Of a stretch of DNA of 35,124 nt, positions 1-8,030 are shown piece by piece. The stretch is taken from assembly GCA_026985055.1 (NCBI GenBank), contig JALSQZ010000173.1, positions 1 to 35,124 of the forward strand, written 5' to 3'. The stretch comes from Sedimenticola sp. (GTDB taxonomy: Bacteria > Pseudomonadota > Gammaproteobacteria > Chromatiales > Chromatiaceae). Position numbers and translations under genes: made by a program. The notes beneath the pieces are model-generated. The model saw only the letters and a list, made by a program, of their open reading frames with translations. It was not told the origin of the DNA and made no database searches. How positions within the stretch are numbered: position 1 is the first letter of the stretch; each line of letters begins with the position of its first letter.

Positions 1-140
1 TAAGGACAGGCCCGCTTGCCCTTGCCCGCGGACAGCGTTATCAGCCCTTGTTGTAGAATCACTACAACGGCGGTCTGATGCCTTGCCGCGAACAAGGGCA
101 AGCGGGCTGAACACGATATGGATTGTTGCCGAGTTAATAG
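1..140 (+). repeat. MITE-like palindromic repeat, copy 1 (full length)
   Basis: Positions 1-60 recur as a perfect reverse complement at 34998-35057, and positions 96-140 recur with two mismatches at 34953-34997. The 35 bases at 61-95 are present only in this copy. Within it, the 15-base arm GCCCGCTTGCCCTTG (10-24) is matched by its exact complement at 95-109, and further pairing continues inward (GTTGTAG / CTACAAC around position 60), so about 100 bases can fold into one hairpin. This resembles a non-autonomous palindromic element (MITE or REP-like); no transposase is present. The repeat ends 8 bases before tRNA-Gly. Its left edge may continue beyond the window. Confidence 0.85.
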
Positions 141-147
141 TGTACAG

Positions 148-221
148 GCGGGTATCGTATATCGGTATTACCCCAGCTTCCCAAGCTGGTGAGGCGGGTT
201 CGACTCCCGCTACCCGCTCCA
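148..221 (+). tRNA. tRNA-Gly (anticodon CCC)
   Basis: A 74-nt cloverleaf. The acceptor stem GCGGGTA (148-154) pairs with TACCCGC (211-217), and CCA is encoded at 219-221. The anticodon stem is CCAGC (173-177) / GCTGG (185-189) with loop TTCCCAA, giving anticodon CCC at 180-182. The T arm is GCGGG-TTCGACT-CCCGC. It reads GGG glycine codons. It lies 8 bases after the palindromic repeat and 52 bases before a second tRNA, so the two are probably co-transcribed. Confidence 0.95.
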
Positions 222-273
222 TATTGTCAATTGACATTTGCAGGCGCTCCTTGTATCTTTGCCGCCCTGTTTT

Positions 274-350
274 GGCTAGGTAGCTCAGTTGGTTAGAGCA
301 CAGCACTCATAATGCTGGGGTCGGCAGTTCGAATCTGCCCCTAGCTACCA
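274..350 (+). tRNA. elongator tRNA-Met (anticodon CAT)
   Basis: A 77-nt cloverleaf. The acceptor GGCTAGG (274-280) pairs with CCTAGCT (340-346) with a G-U first pair, and CCA is encoded at 348-350. The anticodon stem is CAGCA (301-305) / TGCTG (313-317) with loop CTCATAA, anticodon CAT at 308-310. The body closely resembles the E. coli elongator tRNA-Met, including the D arm GTAGCTCAGTTGGTTAGAGC. An initiator is unlikely because the first acceptor pair is formed. An Ile2 (lysidine) tRNA also carries CAT and cannot be fully excluded by eye. Confidence 0.92.
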
Positions 351-358
351 TATAAAAC

Positions 359-404
359 AAGGCTTTGTGGTGATAGTGAACGCTAACATTTCAAAGCCTT
401 TTTT
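359..404 (+). terminator. terminator of the tRNA unit
   Basis: The 9-bp stem AAGGCTTTG (359-367) / CAAAGCCTT (392-400) has a 24-base loop and is followed by a T-rich run. It begins 8 bases after the tRNA-Met CCA, as expected for a tRNA operon terminator. The long loop makes it weaker than the later terminators in this window. Confidence 0.6.
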
Positions 405-652
405 CTTTCTGGCTACCTGCTGGCTATCTCGGAATCGGCCGCTTCTTGTGCCCGGGCTGGCCTCTGTGGTTCGGGACTATTTCATTATAATCAATAGATT
501 TTCCTGTTTTTTGTCGCCCTGGTTTTTTCCTGGCAGATGCTGGCGTCAAGGCAATGCAACTTTTCTGCCCGCCGTGGGTCAGAAGGGGTGTAGGAAATGA
601 AACTCCTGCAAGGTTTTCGAACCATTACATTTACTCCCTTTGGTAATTATTC
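405..652. other. stretch with no recognisable gene
   Basis: I see no convincing protein or known RNA here. The open frames lack ribosome-binding sites and recognisable sequence. Because a very strong terminator at 653-685 follows and no gene precedes it, a short untranslated transcript ending at about 685 is possible, but nothing in the sequence identifies it. Confidence 0.4.
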
Positions 653-685
653 AGCCGGCGTACCTGAGTACGCCGGCTTTTTTTT
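653..685 (+). terminator. strong Rho-independent terminator
   Basis: A perfect 11-bp stem, AGCCGGCGTAC (653-663) / GTACGCCGGCT (668-678), with a 4-base loop CTGA and a run of T. It insulates the ammonium transporter gene from upstream transcription. What transcript it ends is not obvious, because the tRNA unit appears to end at about 404. Confidence 0.85.
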
Positions 686-725
686 GTTATCATTTCCCGG
701 TTATCCATATTCTATCGGGGGTTGT

Positions 726-2027
726 ATGAAAATCTGGCCGTTTTTTCTGGTGGGCCTGCTGATGTTTGTGACTGGCGCCGCAGGGGCGGAAGAAGCCGTT
801 CTGGATACGGGCAATACCGCCTGGATCCTGACTTCCACTGCGCTGGTGCTGTTCATGACCCTGCCTGGCCTGGCCCTGTTTTATGGTGGTCTGGTGCGCA
901 GCAAGAACGTACTGTCCGTACTCATGCAGTGTTTTGCCATCGCAGGCGTTGCTTCCATCCTGTGGTTGCTTGTGGGCTACAGTCTGGCTTTTGGCGAAGG
1001 CAATGCATGGATTGGTGATTTCAGCAAGGTGCTCATGGCTGGTGTGGGCCGGGATACGCTTTCCGGGGATATTCCCGAATCCCTGTTCATGCTCTTTCAG
1101 ATGACTTTTGCCATCATCACCCCTGCCTTGGTGGTAGGCGGTTTTGCCGAGCGCATGAAGTTTTCCTCCATGCTGTTGTTCAGCGCCCTGTGGCTGCTGC
1201 TGGTCTATGTTCCCGTGACTCACTGGGTCTGGGGCGGCGGCTGGCTGGGGGCCATGGGACTGTATGATTTTGCCGGTGGCACAGTGGTACATATCACTGC
1301 CGGAGCGGCGGCCCTGGTAACTGCTCTGGTCATGGGGCCGAGGCGGGGTTTTCCTTCCACGCCATTCACGCCACACAATATGACCATGACCGTAACCGGA
1401 GCGGGCATGCTCTGGGTGGGCTGGTTCGGTTTCAATGGCGGTAGCGCCCTGGCGTCCAATGGCAATGCGGCCATGGCCATGCTGGTCACGCACATTTCCG
1501 CGGCTACGGGAGCCATGACCTGGATGTTCATAGAATGGAAAAAATTCGGCAAACCCAGCGCCCTGGGCGTGGTTACCGGCATGGTGGCGGGCCTGGGCAC
1601 GATTACACCGGCATCCGGTTTTGTCGGTCCCGGTGGCGCGCTGATTATTGGCTTGCTTGCGGGTGGTATCTGTTTTACTGCCACCATGACCCTCAAGCAG
1701 GTTTTGAAGATCGATGATTCTCTTGATGTTTTTCCCGTACATGGGGTCGGTGGCATGTTGGGAACCCTGCTCGCGGGTGTGTTCTCCGCCACCAGTCTGG
1801 GGGTGTTCAGCGGCTTTGGTTTTGCCGACGGCATCGACAGCATGGGCGGCCAGGTCTGGGTACAGTTTGTCGGCGTAGTCGCCACCCTGGTGTTTACCCT
1901 AGTGCTCACCTGGGGAATTCTGAAGCTGGTGGCATTGCTGACCGGCGGTCTGCGCGTGAATGCAGATCAGGAACAGGAAGGTCTGGATATCGTGCTGCAC
2001 GAAGAACGCGGTTACGATATTCACTAA
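726..2027 (+). CDS. amtB: ammonium transporter, Amt family
   Basis: Inner-membrane ammonium/ammonia channel, 433 residues, a usual Amt length. A signal peptide (residues 1-21, ending GAAGA) precedes the mature N-terminus, as in E. coli AmtB. Family features visible include the stretch TLPGLALFYGGLVRSKN, GGFAERMKFS, and the twin pore histidines in GGTVVHITAG and FPVHGVGG. Hydrophobic segments run throughout, fitting the 11-helix fold. I chose ATG 726 over an in-frame upstream start because GGGG at 717-720 lies before it, the signal peptide starts there, and a terminator sits inside the longer frame. It stands alone between two terminators; the usual partner glnK (PII protein) is not adjacent. 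Confidence 0.95.
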   Translation: MKIWPFFLVGLLMFVTGAAGAEEAVLDTGNTAWILTSTALVLFMTLPGLALFYGGLVRSKNVLSVLMQCFAIAGVASILWLLVGYSLAFGEGNAWIGDFSKVLMAGVGRDTLSGDIPESLFMLFQMTFAIITPALVVGGFAERMKFSSMLLFSALWLLLVYVPVTHWVWGGGWLGAMGLYDFAGGTVVHITAGAAALVTALVMGPRRGFPSTPFTPHNMTMTVTGAGMLWVGWFGFNGGSALASNGNAAMAMLVTHISAATGAMTWMFIEWKKFGKPSALGVVTGMVAGLGTITPASGFVGPGGALIIGLLAGGICFTATMTLKQVLKIDDSLDVFPVHGVGGMLGTLLAGVFSATSLGVFSGFGFADGIDSMGGQVWVQFVGVVATLVFTLVLTWGILKLVALLTGGLRVNADQEQEGLDIVLHEERGYDIH

Positions 2028-2052
2028 TGACTTTCTTTCGCCAACACGGAGG

Positions 2053-2077
2053 AGCCGCCATGACAGGCGGCTTTTTT
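2053..2077 (+). terminator. terminator after amtB
   Basis: The stem AGCCGCC (2053-2059) / GGCGGCT (2066-2072) with loop ATGACA is followed by five more T. It separates amtB from the glycan and secretion array that follows 38 bases later. Confidence 0.8.
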
Positions 2078-2114
2078 GCCTGCAAAACCGTTTTGTGTGG
2101 CGACAGGCCCAGGC

Positions 2115-3137
2115 ATGACTGAAGGCCTGATTCTGCTGCTGGCATTTTTGCTTACGGCATTGCTGTGCTGGCGATTTTCCTCACCCGAATCCCTGTTTCA
2201 TGTGCTGGATCATCCGGGGGATCGTTCCCTGCATCATACGGCCACGCCTCGCAGTGGCGGTATTGCTATTGTCATTGCCACGCTGCTGGCATGGATCATG
2301 GCGGTTGCGTTGGGCAGGCTGCCGGGGAATGAATTCCTGCTTTGGCTGGCGGCTGGCGTGCTGTTGCTGGCGGTGGTGGGAGGAATCGATGACCGCAGGG
2401 ATCTGTCGCCACTGAAGCGCCTGCTGGCGCAGCTGCTGGCGGCGTTTTTTCTGCTGGCGGCTGATCTGGTCCCGGACAGCTTGCTGTTACCGGGGCGGAA
2501 TCTTGTCCTGCCCTGCTATCTGGCATTTGTGCTGGTTCTGCTTTTCATTCTCTGGATGACCAATCTGTACAACTTCATGGATGGCATGGACGGCTTTGCC
2601 GGCGGCATGACGATTATCGGTTTTGGCACCATGGCCTGGCTGGGGTGGCGTGCCGCTGATCCGGGTTTTGCTCTGGCGGCTCTGGTGGTGGTTGCGGCGG
2701 TTGCCGGGTTTCTCCTGTTCAACTTCCCGCCGGCACGCATATTCATGGGGGATGCCGGCGCGCCAGTGCTGGGTTATCTTGCCGCGGCCTTCATGCTCCA
2801 GGCGGATCGCGAGGGCCTGTTTCCTCTTTGGGTCGGGCTGCTGATATTCTCTCCTTTCATTGTGGATGCCACCTATACGCTGTTGCGGCGCCTGTTGGCA
2901 GGCAAGAAAATCTGGCAGGCTCACCGGGAACACGTCTATCAACGGCTGGTCCAGTCGGGCTGGAGCCACCGGCGCACGGTCGCATGGGCATATCTGCTGA
3001 TGCTGGGTGCGGCAATTTCATCCATTGTGGCACTGAAGTTGAATCCGCAGGTCCAATGGGTGATTCTTGCAGGCTGGATCGGCATCTATCTGGCGATCTT
3101 TCTGTTCACGGCTCACAAGGAAAAACAGGATTCATGA
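2115..3137 (+). CDS. WbpL-like polyprenyl-phosphate sugar-phosphate transferase
   Basis: A 340-residue multi-pass membrane enzyme of the WecA/MraY family (glycosyl transferase family 4). These enzymes start O-antigen or capsule repeat synthesis by moving a HexNAc-1-phosphate from UDP-sugar to undecaprenyl phosphate on the cytoplasmic face. Family motifs are clear: DHPGDRSLHH followed by PRSGG near the N-terminus, NFMDGMDGFAGG in the middle (magnesium-binding Asp region), and ARIFMGDAGAPVLGY. The pattern is closer to WbpL/WbcO-type enzymes than to WecA (inference). Start ATG 2115 is used rather than an upstream in-frame codon that would begin in the terminator. It overlaps the next gene by 4 nt (ATGA), matching the wbpL-wbpM order of Pseudomonas O-antigen loci. 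Confidence 0.88.
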   Translation: MTEGLILLLAFLLTALLCWRFSSPESLFHVLDHPGDRSLHHTATPRSGGIAIVIATLLAWIMAVALGRLPGNEFLLWLAAGVLLLAVVGGIDDRRDLSPLKRLLAQLLAAFFLLAADLVPDSLLLPGRNLVLPCYLAFVLVLLFILWMTNLYNFMDGMDGFAGGMTIIGFGTMAWLGWRAADPGFALAALVVVAAVAGFLLFNFPPARIFMGDAGAPVLGYLAAAFMLQADREGLFPLWVGLLIFSPFIVDATYTLLRRLLAGKKIWQAHREHVYQRLVQSGWSHRRTVAWAYLLMLGAAISSIVALKLNPQVQWVILAGWIGIYLAIFLFTAHKEKQDS

Positions 3138-5005
3138 AAAAATTCGCGGACAGGCTCCTCAACCGGGGCATGGCGTTTCTGCATGATTTGCTCATGATCC
3201 CCCTCGCCTGGCTTGGGGCCTATGTGTTGCGTTTCAATCTGGAGGCGGTGCCGGACTGGTTCTGGGTCCAGGCGTTGAATAGCCTGCTGCTGGTGATTCC
3301 TGTTCAGGCGGCGGTATTCTGGCTGTTCGGCTTGTACCGGGGGGTATGGCGCTTTGCATCCCTGCCGGACATGATGCGCATTGGCAAGGCGGTTTTCAGC
3401 GGGCTTCTGCTGATTACGCTGCTGCTGTGGCTTATGCGGGATTTCCAGGGCATACCTCGTTCGGTGCCGGTCTTGTATGGCATATTGCTGATGATCTTTC
3501 TCAGCCTGCCGCGCATGGTATATCGTTTCATCAAGGATCAGGGCAGCCGCAGCGCCAGCGCCCAGCGGGTGCTGATCGTGGGCGCGGGCAGTGCCGGGGA
3601 AATGCTGGTTCGGGATCTTTTGCGCGACCCCCAGCGGGCCTATCTGCCTCTGGCGTTCGTGGATGACGATCCGGCCAAACGGGGCCGGGAGATTCATGGT
3701 GTTCGCGTTCTGGGCGAGTGTCGTAAACTGCCGCGTATTGCACGCAAGCTGGCGGCGGATCTGGTCATGCTCGCGGTGCCCTCGGCGGACAAGGAACAGA
3801 TGCAGGGTATCATCACCCATGTGGAAGAAACCGGCCTGCCGTTTCGCACCGTGCCGCCGCTCAAGGAACTCATGTCCGGCAATGTGCGCGTCGATCAGTT
3901 GCGTGAAGTTTCCATCGAGGATCTGCTGGGGCGTGACCCCGTAGCCCTGGACTGGCGCGCCATCCGCCAGGGACTGGCGGGCAAATCCGTGCTGGTGACC
4001 GGAGCCGGGGGGTCCATTGGCTCGGAGCTGTGCCGCCAGCTGGCGGAGCTGGGGGTGAGTGATCTGGTATTGGCGGAAAACAGCGAGTTCAACCTGTTCA
4101 GTATCGAAAATGAATTGCATGAACGATATCCGCGGCTGAAACTCCATGCACATCTGGCGGATGTCACCGATGCCCGGGTGGTGGATTTGCTTTTTCGCCG
4201 CTATCACCCTCAGGTGGTGTTCCATGCGGCTGCCTACAAGCACGTGCCCTTGCTGGAAAAACAGCTGCGGGAGGCCATGCGCAACAATGTTCTGGGAACC
4301 CGCAACGTGGCTCTGGCGGCAGATCGCTGGCAGGCCGAGGAATTCGTGCTCATTTCCACGGACAAGGCGGTGAATCCGGCGAACATCATGGGTGCGAGCA
4401 AGCGTGCAGCGGAAATCTACTGCCAGAATCTGAATGACCGTTCGGATACCAGCTTCATCACGGTGCGTTTTGGCAATGTGCTGGGATCCACCGGCAGCGT
4501 GGTGCCGTTGTTCAGGGAGCAGATCAAAAAAGGCGGACCCGTGCGTGTGACCCATCCGGATATCGAACGTTATTTCATGACCACCCGGGAAGCCTGTCAG
4601 CTGATCATGCAGGCCAGCGTATTGGGGCAGGGTGGAGAGATCTTTGTCCTGGACATGGGGCAGCCGGTTCGAATCCAGTATCTGGCGGAACAGCTCATTC
4701 GTCTGTCAGGAAAGAAACCCGGCGAGGATATTGCGATAGAATACATCGGACTGAGACCGGGAGAAAAACTCTATGAAGAACTTTTCCATGAGCAGGAGTC
4801 CCTGCAAGCCACGGCTCATGAAAAAATACTTCAGGCCCGTTACCGCCCGGTGCAATGGGAGGAGCTGAACGCCATCATGGAAGAGACTCAAACGGCTTGC
4901 GCAGCCCATGATTGTGACAGTCTGAGCGAATTGCTGACCCGGCTGGTGCCGGAACGCAGCGGCGGCGACAACGGCGGGGAATGCGCCTTGCAGGATGATG
5001 AATGA
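3134..5005 (+). CDS. WbpM-like nucleotide-sugar 4,6-dehydratase
   Basis: A 623-residue membrane-bound enzyme of the WbpM/CapD family, which converts UDP-GlcNAc to the 4-keto-6-deoxy sugar that feeds QuiNAc/FucNAc-type residues. Four hydrophobic helices lie in the first about 130 residues. A first Rossmann fold follows (VLIVGAGSAGEM, near 147), then the dehydratase domain starting with VLVTGAGGSIGSELC near 287. The active-site region near 410 reads STDKAVNPANIMGASK, with Met in place of the usual Tyr of the Y-x3-K pair, as known for WbpM. GLRPGEKLYEELF is the typical C-terminal signature. ATG 3134 overlaps the preceding stop; an in-frame upstream extension would overlap that gene and is rejected. 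Its 3' end overlaps gspE by 4 nt. Confidence 0.93.
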   Translation: MKKFADRLLNRGMAFLHDLLMIPLAWLGAYVLRFNLEAVPDWFWVQALNSLLLVIPVQAAVFWLFGLYRGVWRFASLPDMMRIGKAVFSGLLLITLLLWLMRDFQGIPRSVPVLYGILLMIFLSLPRMVYRFIKDQGSRSASAQRVLIVGAGSAGEMLVRDLLRDPQRAYLPLAFVDDDPAKRGREIHGVRVLGECRKLPRIARKLAADLVMLAVPSADKEQMQGIITHVEETGLPFRTVPPLKELMSGNVRVDQLREVSIEDLLGRDPVALDWRAIRQGLAGKSVLVTGAGGSIGSELCRQLAELGVSDLVLAENSEFNLFSIENELHERYPRLKLHAHLADVTDARVVDLLFRRYHPQVVFHAAAYKHVPLLEKQLREAMRNNVLGTRNVALAADRWQAEEFVLISTDKAVNPANIMGASKRAAEIYCQNLNDRSDTSFITVRFGNVLGSTGSVVPLFREQIKKGGPVRVTHPDIERYFMTTREACQLIMQASVLGQGGEIFVLDMGQPVRIQYLAEQLIRLSGKKPGEDIAIEYIGLRPGEKLYEELFHEQESLQATAHEKILQARYRPVQWEELNAIMEETQTACAAHDCDSLSELLTRLVPERSGGDNGGECALQDDE

Positions 5006-6732
5006 ATACCGAGCAGACAGAAATTTCTGAACAATCGCTGGCGGACATGAGTGCCGATGAACGCATGGCATCCATGCTCGAAGCCAGCGGAAAACTGAGC
5101 GCCCAGGATTATGCCCGGGCCGCCAGCCTCGCATCCGAGGGTGGCGTTTCGGTGTGGAACATGGTTTCCAAGCTGGGGCTGGTTTCCGAGCGGGATCTGG
5201 CGGATGCCTTTTGCCAGGCAATGGGGCTGGATTTCATTTCCGCCGAGGATTTTCCTGATGTGGCGCTGTTCGAGGATGCGGTATCCCAGCGGTTTCTCAA
5301 GGAATCGCGGGTGTTGCCTCTTTATCTGGAAGACGAACGCCTCTTTCTGGCCATGGCGGATCCGGGTGATGGTTTTGCCATCAGCGCCATGGAGGCGGCC
5401 AGCGGTCATGAGGTACAGCCTGTGGTGGCCCTGCCCGCGGACATCGACAATGCCATCGAGAAACTCTATGGGGCCGGGCGCACCGCTATGGGGGAGATCG
5501 TCGAAGGGCTGGGGGACAGCGAGGATGCCGAAGCGGATGTGGAGACCCTCAAGGATCTGGCCTCGGAAGCGCCGGTCATCCGCCTGGTGAATCTCATCGT
5601 GCAGCGCGCGGTGGAATCCCGGGCTTCGGATATTCATGTCGAACCCTTCGAGGGACAGCTCAAGGTGCGCTACCGCATCGATGGCGTGCTTACCGAAACC
5701 GAAGCGCCGCCGGCCCATTCCACCGCGGCAATCATTTCCCGTATCAAGCTCATGGCCAAGCTCAACATTGCCGAGCGGCGTCTTCCCCAGGACGGGCGTA
5801 TCAGCCTGCGGGTGCAGGGCAAGGAACTGGATCTGCGCGTATCCACGGTGCCCACCATGTTCGGTGAGAGCGTGGTCATTCGTCTGCTGGACAAGGAAAG
5901 CGTGCAGTTCGATTTCGGCGCCCTGGGTTTCGATGGTGAGCCTCTGAGGCGCTTCAAGCAGATTCTGGACATGCCTCATGGCATCGTGCTGGTCACCGGC
6001 CCCACGGGCAGCGGTAAATCCACGACCCTGTACACGGCCCTGAGCCGCCTGAACACGGCGGAAAAGAAGATCATTACCGTGGAAGATCCGGTGGAATACC
6101 AGGTGGCGGGCATCAATCAGATCCAGGTCAAGCCGCAGATCGATCTGACCTTTTCCAGCGCGTTGCGCTCCATCGTGCGTCAGGATCCGGACATCATCAT
6201 GGTGGGGGAAATGCGTGATCTGGAAACGGCGCGTATCGCCGTACAATCCGCGCTCACCGGGCATCTGGTGTTGTCCACCCTGCATACCAATGACGCGGCC
6301 GGGGGGATTACCCGCCTGTTGGACATGGGAGTGGAAGACTATCTGATCACCTCCACGGTGAACGGCATCCTCGCCCAGCGTCTGGTGCGGCGGCTGTGCC
6401 CGCATTGCCGGGAAGCCTATGAGCCCCTGCCAGAGCTGGTGGAAGAACTGCAACTGACACGTTATGCAGGAAACGATGGCAGGCTGGTGCTGTATCGATC
6501 CATGGGCTGTAATCACTGTGGTGGCAGTGGCTACCACGGGCGCCTGTCACTGACGGAAGTGCTGGTCATGAATGACGAGATCCGGCGTCTGGTCATGCGT
6601 CATGCGAATGCCGGAGAGATTCAGCAGGCGGCCATTGATGACGGCATGGACACGCTGCGTCAGGATGGGTTGCGCAAATCCGTGGCCGGCCTGACCACCC
6701 TGGAAGAAGTGGCGCGGGTGGCGGAAGACTGA
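5002..6732 (+). CDS. gspE: type II secretion ATPase GspE
   Basis: A cytoplasmic hexameric ATPase that powers pseudopilus assembly; 576 residues, a little longer than common GspE because of an N-terminal MshEN-type region (residues about 1-150). The nucleotide-binding domain has Walker A GPTGSGKSTT near 333, the Asp box around VEDPVEYQ, Walker B-like DIIMVGEMRD near 397 and the His box LSTLHTNDA. A zinc-binding C4 element is present: CPHC near 465 and CNHC near 503. This C4 element is typical of GspE and PilB. It overlaps wbpM-like by 4 nt and gspF by one base, so translation is probably coupled. Confidence 0.96.
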   Translation: MNTEQTEISEQSLADMSADERMASMLEASGKLSAQDYARAASLASEGGVSVWNMVSKLGLVSERDLADAFCQAMGLDFISAEDFPDVALFEDAVSQRFLKESRVLPLYLEDERLFLAMADPGDGFAISAMEAASGHEVQPVVALPADIDNAIEKLYGAGRTAMGEIVEGLGDSEDAEADVETLKDLASEAPVIRLVNLIVQRAVESRASDIHVEPFEGQLKVRYRIDGVLTETEAPPAHSTAAIISRIKLMAKLNIAERRLPQDGRISLRVQGKELDLRVSTVPTMFGESVVIRLLDKESVQFDFGALGFDGEPLRRFKQILDMPHGIVLVTGPTGSGKSTTLYTALSRLNTAEKKIITVEDPVEYQVAGINQIQVKPQIDLTFSSALRSIVRQDPDIIMVGEMRDLETARIAVQSALTGHLVLSTLHTNDAAGGITRLLDMGVEDYLITSTVNGILAQRLVRRLCPHCREAYEPLPELVEELQLTRYAGNDGRLVLYRSMGCNHCGGSGYHGRLSLTEVLVMNDEIRRLVMRHANAGEIQQAAIDDGMDTLRQDGLRKSVAGLTTLEEVARVAED

Positions 6733-7940
6733 TGCCGCAGTTCAGTTACAAGGCAGTGCGCGCCAACGGAGAGGTCGTGGAAGGCGAAATGGAAGCCGCC
6801 AACGAAGGGGCGCTGGTCAGTCAGCTTCAGGCGGATGGGCTCATGCCGATACGCACGGGACGGGCGGGTGGCGGTCTCAAGGGCCTGTTCCGCCGTCACA
6901 GGCCCAAGGTAAGCCAGGAGCAGATACTCCATTTCACCCGGGAAGTGGCCACCCTGCTGGAGGCTGGCATGACTCTGGATCGCGCCTTGCAGATACTTGC
7001 GGATCTGTCGGATGACGAAGCCCTGGTACGCATGATCGAAAGTATCCGCGAGAAGGTCCAGGGCGGGGCCACGCTTTCTTCCGCGCTGGAGGCCCAGGGC
7101 CGGATCTTTACTCCTCTCTACATCAGCATGGTCAAGGCCGGCGAGGCCGGGGGCGTGTTGCACAATGTGCTGGAAAAGCTGGCGGAATATCTGGAGCGTT
7201 CCCAGGAACTGCGTGAAAGCGTGCGTTCGGCCCTGACCTATCCCACCATTTTGCTTACGGTGGCGGGGCTGTCCGTCATTGGTCTGCTGGTTGGTGTGGT
7301 GCCCCAGTTCAGCCAGATGTTTGCCGACATGGGCAAGAGCCTGCCCTTGCCTACCCAGATCGTGGTGGCCATAGGCAATGCCCTGACTCATTACTGGTGG
7401 ATGATTCTTGCCGGCATCCTGCTGTTCGTGGCCTTTGCCAGTCAGCATTTCGCCAAGCCGGAAGTGCGGGCGGTATGGGATCGGCGTCTGCTCTCCTGGC
7501 CTCTGCTGGGCGATCTCATTGCCAAGGTGGAAACGGCCCGGCTCAGCCGGACCCTGGCGATACTGCTGCATAACGGTCTGCCTCTGTTTGCGGCACTAAA
7601 TCTGGTCAGGGATGTCATAAACAACACAGTCATCAGGGCCAGCATCAGTGGCGCCACCGACAGTCTCAAGCGCGGCAAGGGGCTGGCGGACCCTCTCATC
7701 GAGGATGGCGTATTGCCGCCTCTGGCCCTGCAGATGATCAAGGTGGGCGAGGAATCCGGCGATCTGGAGCCCATGCTCAACAAGGTCGCGGATGTATTCG
7801 ATACCGAGGTGCGCAGTAGCGTCAAGCGCCTGCTCACCTTGCTCGAGCCCGCCTTGATCGTGGGGCTGGGTTTGATTGTTGCCGGTATCATCGTATCCAT
7901 CATGCTGGCCATACTGGGCGCCAATGACCTGGCGCTGTAG
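6732..7940 (+). CDS. gspF: type II secretion inner-membrane platform protein GspF
   Basis: 402 residues, the normal GspF length. It is the polytopic platform protein that contacts GspE and GspL. The N-terminus (FSYKAVRANGEVVEGEMEA) is the characteristic opening of the family. Two homologous T2SSF domains are separated by membrane helices near 170-190 and 215-235, with a last helix near 375-398. Both halves carry the family pattern: an LLEAGMTLDRAL region and later LHNGLPLFAALNLVRD, and MVKAGEAGG echoed by MIKVGEESG. The start ATG shares one base with the gspE stop (TGATG). Confidence 0.96.
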   Translation: MPQFSYKAVRANGEVVEGEMEAANEGALVSQLQADGLMPIRTGRAGGGLKGLFRRHRPKVSQEQILHFTREVATLLEAGMTLDRALQILADLSDDEALVRMIESIREKVQGGATLSSALEAQGRIFTPLYISMVKAGEAGGVLHNVLEKLAEYLERSQELRESVRSALTYPTILLTVAGLSVIGLLVGVVPQFSQMFADMGKSLPLPTQIVVAIGNALTHYWWMILAGILLFVAFASQHFAKPEVRAVWDRRLLSWPLLGDLIAKVETARLSRTLAILLHNGLPLFAALNLVRDVINNTVIRASISGATDSLKRGKGLADPLIEDGVLPPLALQMIKVGEESGDLEPMLNKVADVFDTEVRSSVKRLLTLLEPALIVGLGLIVAGIIVSIMLAILGANDLAL

Positions 7941-7985
7941 GGCATCTTGAAAAATTCCATGGAAGGAATGGTTCGAGATCCCTGG
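7941..7985. repeat. palindromic repeat remnant between gspF and gspG
   Basis: The 90-base gspF-gspG gap contains AAAATTCCATGGAAGGAAT followed by GGTTCGAGATCCC, preceded by GGCATCTTGA. The same string, with a few changes, occurs at 28062-28101, and its outer arms (GGCATCTCGA...TCGAGATGCC) form the perfect hairpin at 27949-27974. It is therefore one of three related short palindromes in the window. It is inserted at a junction inside an otherwise gapless operon. Confidence 0.7.
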
Positions 7986-8030
7986 TAGAGATTCTGTAAT
8001 CTGCGATATTCACGGAGAAACAACGAGCGT

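Noticed and set aside
83..283. 66-residue open frame over the repeat and tRNA-Gly
   Set aside because: It runs through the palindromic repeat and the tRNA gene; no ribosome-binding site or protein-like composition.
148..350. tRNA pair as an integration site for an island
   Set aside because: No integrase gene and no direct repeat of a tRNA 3' end was found elsewhere in the window; the bracketing repeat is inverted and not tRNA-derived.
367..600. 77-residue open frame between the tRNAs and amtB
   Set aside because: It begins inside the tRNA terminator hairpin, has no ribosome-binding site and no recognisable sequence.
690..1742. Long minus-strand frames opposite amtB and several others opposite wbpM-like, gspE and gspD genes
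   Set aside because: They are antisense to clear family members in GC-rich sequence and have Gln/His/Arg-rich, non-protein-like composition.
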